This document shows, piece by piece, positions 57,105-64,000 of a DNA stretch of 64,000 nt (within the stretch, counting starts at the first letter, position 1; each line of letters begins with the position of its first letter). The notes below the pieces were generated by a model. The model was not told where the DNA came from. It was given only the letters and a program-made list of their open reading frames with translations, and did no database searches. A program made the position numbers and the translations under genes. The DNA comes from Corbicula japonica (taxonomy: Eukaryota > Mollusca > Bivalvia > Venerida > Cyrenidae): contig JAZAYU010000127.1 of NCBI GenBank assembly GCA_038501625.1, positions 806,001 to 870,000 on the forward strand. Reading direction: 5' to 3'.

Positions 57105-57711
57105 AACACTACGTTATAGTTCATGTTATTAAGTGACATTCGAACAATTAAAAAAATCCATTGCATGTAGCATAGTGAAGTGAGAATGGTTACTTAATTG
57201 TTTAAACTCCACTAAATAAACACTAAATAACCTAATGTTTACCACAATTTATCTTTAATCTGTAATACATGATGTCATAACGTTACGAATATTGGGAATT
57301 TTATTATCAAGTGGTTAAAGCAGTGCAGATTAATTAAAATTGGATGGAAAACTGGGATAAACACTAATTTAAGATCAGACTGCTAAAACCTTAAGTTTTA
57401 AAACATGTTATGGTAAACAAATCTGTAGATTCTTCCATTGATTTGCTAGGTATTAATTCTATGACACTTTTTCAATATTCAAAATCATGAATACATGCCA
57501 AAGAAATTTACAATAACAATACTTATCTACATTTCAGAAAGTTCTGACATTTTGCAATACATCATAATGTTTCATAAATGCATACATTTGATGGTTTTAT
57601 TAATGCAACTGCCACAAAATGATAATAGGTTGTGTATTTATCATATTTATGACTGATTTACAGTACTAAAGCAATCATATCATGCAATATGCACTTGTCA
57701 ACCTCAGATCA

Positions 57712-57824
57712 AGATCATAAAAACTGATTGTAGACCAGTTTCAAATCTCAGGCATACATTCAAACCAATGGGATACATGAGATTTGAGACTTCTCTCCAG
57801 TTTCAGTTTTATGATCAGGGGCAC
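57712..57824. mobile_element. Palindromic MITE, diverged, copy B
   Basis: This is the counterpart of 24605-24720. Confidence 0.6.
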
Positions 57825-57855
57825 CTTTTACCTGCAAAATTTGTGTAATAGACTG

Positions 57856-57985
57856 TGCCCAAGATCATAAAACTAAATCTGGAGATCAGTCTCAAATCTC
57901 AAGCATCTGACCAGTCGCCATTTCAGCCAATCAGATCCTTGAGATTTGAGACTGATCTCAAAACTTAGTTCTATGATCTTAGGCC
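57856..57985. mobile_element. Palindromic MITE with hairpin-centre deletion, copy B
   Basis: This is the counterpart of 24755-24900. About 16 bp of the left inner arm ('ttggctgaaatggcga') are missing, so 'gcatctga' joins 'ccagtcgcc'. Deletion at the tip of a hairpin is typical of replication slippage. Confidence 0.7.
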
Positions 57986-58169
57986 CTGGCCTCTATTTGC
58001 ATTGTGGCCAGCCTATTTATGCTAGTATGGTGTATTAACTCAGTCAGAATCATAGTGGACCCTGTGCTGGCTAATTGGGGTCTACGCCTGTTGCAAATGA
58101 GGATTAAATGACAACTAAATAGCAATTTAAAGGGATATTATACATAGTTGTAGTGAATTAACAACTTTG

Positions 58170-58400
58170 TTATAAACCATTTACTTCAATAATATGGCTT
58201 TTATCTCGTGCAACTAGTCAACTAGTTTATATGTGCAGTTTGATCAGGATCTACATTGTTCTTTTAAGAATTGTTTTGTTATGTCTGACCATGAAGCAGA
58301 CAGTGTTCATCCTGATTAGACTGTATGGATGTGCAGGCTGATCCGGATCTACACTGAACACCCATAAATAAAGGCCATTTCCCATGGAGTAATGGGTTAA
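58170..58400. mobile_element. piggyBac-like MITE, copy B
   Basis: This is the counterpart of 25083-25280, retaining the arm 'ggctgatccggatctacac' that copy A has lost. Confidence 0.65.
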
Positions 58401-58580
58401 AAAGCATTCTGAAATTTATATTATGCAAAACACATTTTGATAATTTTAGACAAATATATTTTGATTATTATTAGACAAGTATATTTTGATTATTTTTAGA
58501 CAAATATAATTTGATTGATATTATTGTTATATCTTTTCTGTGTGAATTGTTTTGTTATCATTTCTCTTTTGTATGGCATT

Positions 58581-58760
58581 TTATCAAAGCATTGCAGTTA
58601 CATGTATTATGCAAAAATAAATGTTAGAAAATTATGATTGTATTTTGGTTTATTACAGAGACCATCATTTTTATCAAAGCATTGCAGTTACATGTATTAT
58701 GCAAAAATAAATGTTAGAAAATTAAGATTGTATTTTGGTTTATTACAGAGACCATCATTG
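58581..58760. repeat. 90 bp tandem duplication only in copy B
   Basis: 'ttatcaaagcattgcagtta' starts at 58581 and again at 58671. The two units are nearly identical, and copy A has a single unit. Confidence 0.85.
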
Positions 58761-58849
58761 GTCATGGGAAAATGCGCAATTCAAATGTGCTGATTTTGAA
58801 ATAAAAAAACAAGTTTGGTTGTAAGGATGGCCTCTGTTCGTACTCAAAT

Positions 58850-59240
58850 CAATCTCACTAAAGTCAGATCTAACAAAATGTTAGATCTGATGACGGCCCG
58901 CAGACACCGTACATAAGTAATAGCGGTTTTCCCAATTACTATTTTTAGAAACTGTCAATAAAGGAATCATGATTTATTACGCTCGCAAAATGATCTGAAG
59001 ATGTCATTACATTAGAAATGAATGCAATACGACTTAAACACATATATCTCCAGTAAATTATGTCTTACGAAAGCTGTCGACACTTCCCATGGTTCAAAAT
59101 ATTATTTCTACTTTCACTTTTGCGATTTTGTAGGCGACAATCTGATTGGTTCAAAGGGTTAGTGATAAAAACACGTTTTAGTTACTCGTCGTCAGATCCT
59201 GATAGCGTAGCGTTTTTCAGGAAATGATTTTAATCAGATT
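58850..59240. mobile_element. 391 bp insertion with 10 bp target duplication, only in copy B
   Basis: The element is flanked by GTACTCAAAT on both sides (58840-58849 and 59241-59250); copy A has it once. The ends CAATCTCACTAAAGTCAG and the complement of 'taatcagatt' show weak inverted similarity over about 17 bp. An internal palindrome, 'gtcagatctaacaaaatg' with 'ttagatctgatgac', lies near the left end. A 9-10 bp duplication suggests a Mutator-like element. Confidence 0.7.
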
Positions 59241-59376
59241 GTACTCAAATTGCAATATTTTGGCTATAGTTTCAAAATTTGTTGTTTAACTAATGGTTAG
59301 ATTGTAGACTGTGAACAAGGCTTGGTGTAAAAACTAAAAAGTGAAGCATTCTATAAATATTTAAAGCCGTTTTACA

Positions 59377-59578
59377 CAATTGATAAACCCTTTAGCACAT
59401 GGGCAACCAGTGTTGGGCTGCACATCTTGATTTGGATCTACACGCTCCCTTCTTGATCAGAAATAATTTGAATCTATAAGTAAAAATTTGTAGATCCTGA
59501 TCAGACAACACATATGTCCTGTCTGATATGGGTCTACACTTCTCACCCAAGTGATAGAAATCATAGGGTAAAGGGTTA
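59377..59578. mobile_element. piggyBac-like MITE without nested insertion, copy B
   Basis: This is the counterpart of 25762-26110 in the empty state. Confidence 0.65.
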
Positions 59579-60577
59579 CAATAGAATATTAGAAGACAAG
59601 CAGTCAGTTTTTTAGGTCACTTCCCTTTATTCTTTAGAAAATCCTTAATTTTCTAATTGGAAAGTAGGTTGTAATGTGGGCCAGGTCAAGGGAAAGTGTC
59701 TTTGCTAATATGTTTTCTACATAACGATTATGGTATCCATCATTTTCTCCTAACTGATAGGGTTTTTGTTATACATTTTGACTACTATTATAACGTTATT
59801 TTAGTGCAAAATACATATGAAATTAACAATGTCGTCTGCTCTCAACTTTATGAAGTCATTTCAAAGATTGACTTAATCTTTTCGAAGACACCTTCCTCCG
59901 TGTCAATTTTCCATATTAGAATGTAAGGCACTCAGTCGAAGTGATTAAATTAAATGTAGAATACACTTTTGAACAATCTTCCATTTATTATAATTATTGA
60001 ATTGCAGTAAAATTTACTCACAACAGATCCTAAAATTTAATGATTAGTCTTAAATTTAGGCGTAATTCGCCCATGTTTAGTCATTTAAAGGCATAATAAA
60101 GTAGTTCAATGAATATAGACCACATCCGAGACATTGAAGAATTCTACCCAGAAATGTGAATAGGCAGCTTTAGCATGTTATGTTTGATTTCTGAACATGG
60201 TCATTCTGGTACATGGCTGCAATTACTACCATTACACGAAAAGGAAAGATTTTTAAAAAGACCAACATCACAAATCTTCTAGGCAACATTACAGTTAAAA
60301 TATTTTCTTGGATAAAACTTTAAACTTTATTTAAGTTTTCCGAAGAGCTGTTTACATTGTTAGATATGTCAGGGATTTCTTTACCTTATTTAGTATGGGA
60401 TGTTAATAGGCGCCTTTCCTCTTTGAAAATTTATTTAAAGCCATGCACTCTTTTTTTACAGATTACATCATGTTTAGAGAAGAAATGTTATTTTCCCCCA
60501 AATTATAGGGTATGATCCACTTCTCCTAACCCTGGCAGTGAAAAAGGCGATGGAAATAGAAAATGTTTAGTATATAG

Positions 60578-60803
60578 AAAATTTGGTATTTTGTGTCGGC
60601 ATTTCAAAAACAAGCCGATGCGTAGAGATCGCTTTGTCCATAGTCAGTTGGACTGTTCCTCATGAAAATTTAACACTGGCTATATTTCTGAATGTTTTTT
60701 TCAAAGTTTCAAATTATAATGCATATGACTACAGGATCTGTTGGTCAAGTTCACATACAAAACTTTACATTGCCTCTAACATCTTACTGTTGCTTTTTAC
60801 CAC
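60578..60803 (+). mobile_element. Degenerate Helentron-like element, copy B
   Basis: This is the counterpart of 27110-27335, with no difference noticed. Confidence 0.4.
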
Positions 60804-61112
60804 ATAAACTAATGACCGGTAATAGATTCAGTATATGCAAGTTCTATAATGTAAGTTGAAACGATTGTTACCATTTTTTGTTATATTATATTTCCCTCTT
60901 CCTTTGATGTAAAACTACTCTAGTGACTTCCTCGTGTAACCCTACAGTAAAATGATGTAGCTATAGATTATAAACTTGTTTCAAATTGCATTACTAGTTA
61001 CAAGGTTGAACTTTTTGTGTGGATTGAGAAATTCACATGAAAATCACATCACACTGTATGGAAGATTTAAGACCTTGTCTGTGTTTTACTTCCTATACCT
61101 GCACCAGTTCCT

Positions 61113-61530
61113 TTACCACCTCTACAGCATGGTTCCTTAATAACACTATACCCGTAATTCACTACAGTTCCCCCACTCACTATACCAATGTTATTCCAAA
61201 CACTATCCCATGCACATACTGTCCGCTGTCCGCTACACCCTACCATATGCATAATGTGCACCATTCAACAATGTCCCCTATATGAATTATTCATCAAGGT
61301 CTACAGTTATGCTCTTGACCATACACTAATGTCGCCAATTACACTGTGCAACATTCATCAACGTCCCCGATAACACTCGGCACCAAACACAAATGTCACC
61401 AATTTCACTATGCACCATTTACCAAGATCCACATTTACGCTCTTGACAATACACCAATGTCCCCAGTTACACTGTGAAATATCGACCAAGGTCCCCAACT
61501 TCACACAACACCATGCACCAATGTCCCCAA
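61113..61530. repeat. Degenerate minisatellite-like repeat, copy B
   Basis: This is the counterpart of 27640-28057. Confidence 0.5.
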
Positions 61531-61728
61531 TTACTGTGGTATCATTTATTTTCGCGGGGACGAAATTTCGCGCAAAAGCCACAAATGATATATTTGCGCG
61601 GGCATACATTCGGGTAACTATTTTTAAGACATAACTGTGTTATTTTGCTTGGTTGAAATTCGCACATCTACCCTAGCAAAAAAAACGCGAACTTTAAATC
61701 CGAGCAGAATATAATGATACCACAGTAA
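61531..61728. mobile_element. 198 bp MITE with TTACTGTGGTATCATT termini, copy B
   Basis: This is the counterpart of 28058-28255, with the same 16 bp perfect inverted ends. Confidence 0.75.
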
Positions 61729-61880
61729 ACTGTGAACCTTGGTTAAGTTAACTCAACTGTTGGTATGGCGCAACCTTGATTATGTACGTATATTTTGTTA
61801 TATTTGAAGGCTTCATTGTTAATAAGCGATTTCATCTTGATGTTATTTTCTGAATAAGTAACCTTTTTTAAATGAAGAGA

Positions 61881-61896
61881 TTATAATAATAATAAA

Positions 61897-61937
<41 letters not shown>
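61881..61937. repeat. (TTA)n microsatellite, copy B
   Basis: This is the counterpart of 28409-28464. The repeat number appears unchanged, which is notable for a microsatellite. Confidence 0.88.
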
Positions 61938-61938
<1 letters not shown>

Positions 61939-62467
61939 AACATTTAGGAATCAGCAGATTCTGTTTGGTAAATACTTCCAACGAGAACAAAACAAGTTTA
62001 TAAATCCTATAACTTTTATTGCATTTCATGCCCCTTTAACATACAAACTTTTACCTGTAAAAATGTACATGAATATCTTCTTAGAAATTATAATAAAAAC
62101 TATTGATAAAATATTGCGATAGAAACTGTTTACAGATTTTTAAACCTGGCCGTTTACGTACATATACAAAAATACACTACAAACATTAGAAAGTTATTAC
62201 AACACATACAATGACATAATTAACATCAGCAAAAATGAACACTTCAAAATTAAATATATACATAAATAATAATTTAGAAATAACAAAATATGAGAAAGCA
62301 TTTTGAGCTTTATTTGGTCTAAAAAGCTGTATTCAATGAAATCTTACATAAATAAGGTAAATAAATTGTCAGAAAATTATGTGTTGACTTTAACAGTACT
62401 TTTTGAATGACTTTGGTCTACAAAAATACTAAATCCTTCTTTTACAAAAGTAACCAAACAACAACCT

Positions 62468-62606
62468 GGGCCCAAGATAAAAAACTGTGATTGGAGATCC
62501 ATCTCAAATCTTAAGCATCTGACTGGCTGAAACAGAGACTTAAGTCTCCATTTTAGTTATTCAAATGCTTGAGACCGGACACTGGTATCCAATTTTACGA
62601 TCTTGA
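62468..62606. mobile_element. Palindromic MITE, diverged, copy B
   Basis: This is the counterpart of 28995-29133. Confidence 0.65.
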
Positions 62607-63567
62607 GAACAATAATCACCATAGTTGACAGTTAAATGCCAGAGACCCCACCCCTTGCAGCAACTAGTGGTAAAATGAAGCGAACACTAGAGTCCATAAA
62701 TCGTTTTTGATATTGCGACTTAATTTTAGAGATCATATTGAAAACTAGTCCATAAATTTTTTAAATATTCTGACTTATTTTCTGGAGAACATACTGATGA
62801 ATGAACAGAACAGGGTTTCTCTATCTTCGTTAAAGCCAGTCGAGTCTTTGGTAAAATGTGTAAAGTGTTCTGTCACATTAAAGCAAAACAAGGCCTGGCG
62901 TTTTCAACAAATGAAATTACATGTAAATGATTTATACTGTCAAAATAACTCAGAAACCGCATTATTTAATTGTTACAAACAGAAAGTACACTATAGTATT
63001 CAATAAATTCGATTTTAAATACACTTAAATTTAGTAAATTTGAAATTTATCAGACAAGTTTTACAAATGTTTAAATAAACAAATAATGTAGTATTTACAT
63101 GTTTTCTTGTGTATAGGCCCTATTACTTATAACAACTTTGCACAGTAGGTCTATTTAAACAAATGGTTAGCGGATATTTTTGAATGCTTGTATAAAGTAT
63201 GACATGTCAAAAATTATTATAAATGCAGTTAGAACGACGAGATTTTAAATTAAGATAATTGTAAAAATAATTAGCACAAAAATGTTCTAATATCCAACAT
63301 TATGCTTCTAAATTGGCTTCTAAATTGGTAAAACTGTATACTTTACGCGATAAAATCTTTGCAACGTTGACAATGTCCTGTTATTTTGACATACTTCTCA
63401 TTAATTTTGACACAAAACACTTTATTCTATCATTGAAATATATCTGCTTTATGCAAATCCATAGTGATTTTTAATAAGTCTATACTGGATTAAAATGGAA
63501 ATGTGATTTTCTTCGTTTAGAAAATTTGATTTGTTTTTCTGCTCATAAATAATTGCTTAAAATTATG

Positions 63568-64000
63568 CTAGTCTGCTTCCATGTCGGCATGTATATCGAT
63601 CTCAGTATTTCTCACGTGATTGACTGCGTCATCACCCTCTTCGTCGTCATAGTAACAATCCTGATCCTCAGCACCGCCATATTCTAGAACTGTTGACAAT
63701 GGTATTGTCTGCTCATTTTTGGCGGTAAACGATGCATACCCTCTCATCTGTTTGTGCAATACCTGGTATTTTGGTTTTCCCGGACCTTGCGGGGTTGAAA
63801 TCGAAAAGGTTTGATCGTTTCTTGGAGATTTTAATAACAAAACGTCCTGGTCCGAACTTTCAAAGGTTGGTGATGGCGTGAAAGATGAAGATGGCGTCAT
63901 GTATGACGTCATACCCGAACTCCAATGCATTTGTCTTTTCTTGTTCACCTTTTTCTGTTCTTTTTCACTAAACTTAAATGATAAATAACCATTCCGTTTT
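63568..64000 (-). CDS. EGF/FN3-like membrane protein, copy B, C-terminal part cut by window edge
   Basis: The frame is open from the window end to the stop at 63568-63570. It encodes the last residues of the juxtamembrane region and the whole acidic cytoplasmic tail, identical to copy A as far as read. The Met at 63948 is internal, not a start. Confidence 0.85.
   Translation of the reverse strand, partial: KRNGYLSFKFSEKEQKKVNKKRQMHWSSGMTSYMTPSSSFTPSPTFESSDQDVLLLKSPRNDQTFSISTPQGPGKPKYQVLHKQMRGYASFTAKNEQTIPLSTVLEYGGAEDQDCYYDDEEGDDAVNHVRNTEIDIHADMEAD

Larger units (their letters stand above)
55897..63567. other. Intergenic DNA, copy B
   Basis: It corresponds to 22784-30094. No gene is seen. 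It gains a 391 bp insertion (58850-59240) and a 90 bp tandem duplication (58581-58760) relative to copy A, and lacks the palindromic MITE at 25796. Confidence 0.6.

Overview
This is eukaryotic, animal-type genomic DNA. It is AT-rich, its genes have many short exons with GT-AG introns, and it is densely filled with small non-autonomous transposons. The repeat repertoire suggests a bivalve mollusc: Helitron-like elements with GTCCGTCC runs and 145-166 bp tandem cores, TTAA-flanked MITEs carrying 'GATCAGGATCTACAC'-type arms, and palindromic MITEs. That assignment rests on pattern recognition, not on a search.

Layout. Positions 1-290 are an ACC/ACA microsatellite. Positions 566-3866 are a 3.3 kb terminal-inverted-repeat element with higher-order internal repeats. 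From about 3965 to 30527 there is a three-gene block (copy A). It holds the C-terminal exons of a WDR47/nemitin orthologue (+), a small two-exon glutaredoxin-like gene (+), and a two-exon single-pass membrane protein with EGF-like and FN3-like ectodomain regions (-). Positions 30528-36392 hold the 5' part and upstream flank of the membrane-protein gene. An assembly gap of exactly 500 N follows (36393-36892). The sequence after the gap opens inside a WDR47 coding exon, and the same block repeats in the same order and orientation (copy B, about 37506-64000) until the window cuts the second membrane-protein gene.

The two copies are nearly identical in exons and differ by a percent or so plus transposon insertions in introns. 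The simplest reading is two haplotypes of one locus placed in tandem by scaffolding. A true recent tandem duplication is not excluded. In the seven-blade WD40 part I see only synonymous differences between copies, while the disordered linker carries three amino-acid changes. The glutaredoxin proteins are identical.

WDR47 is a microtubule-associated regulator with LisH and CTLH domains (missing here, upstream of the gap or window) and a C-terminal beta-propeller. The glutaredoxin-like protein keeps the fold signatures but has Ser-Pro-Glu-Cys at the active site. The membrane protein is not assigned to a named family. Nothing suggests that the three genes act in one pathway; they are ordinary neighbours.

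The most distinctive content is the mobile DNA. Several Helentron-like element groups share a left-end hairpin whose stem sequence changes from element to element while remaining self-complementary, usually around a GAA triloop. They also share a covarying right-end hairpin just before a CTCTTG terminus. Copy A against copy B provides filled and empty sites that define element boundaries and some target-site duplications.
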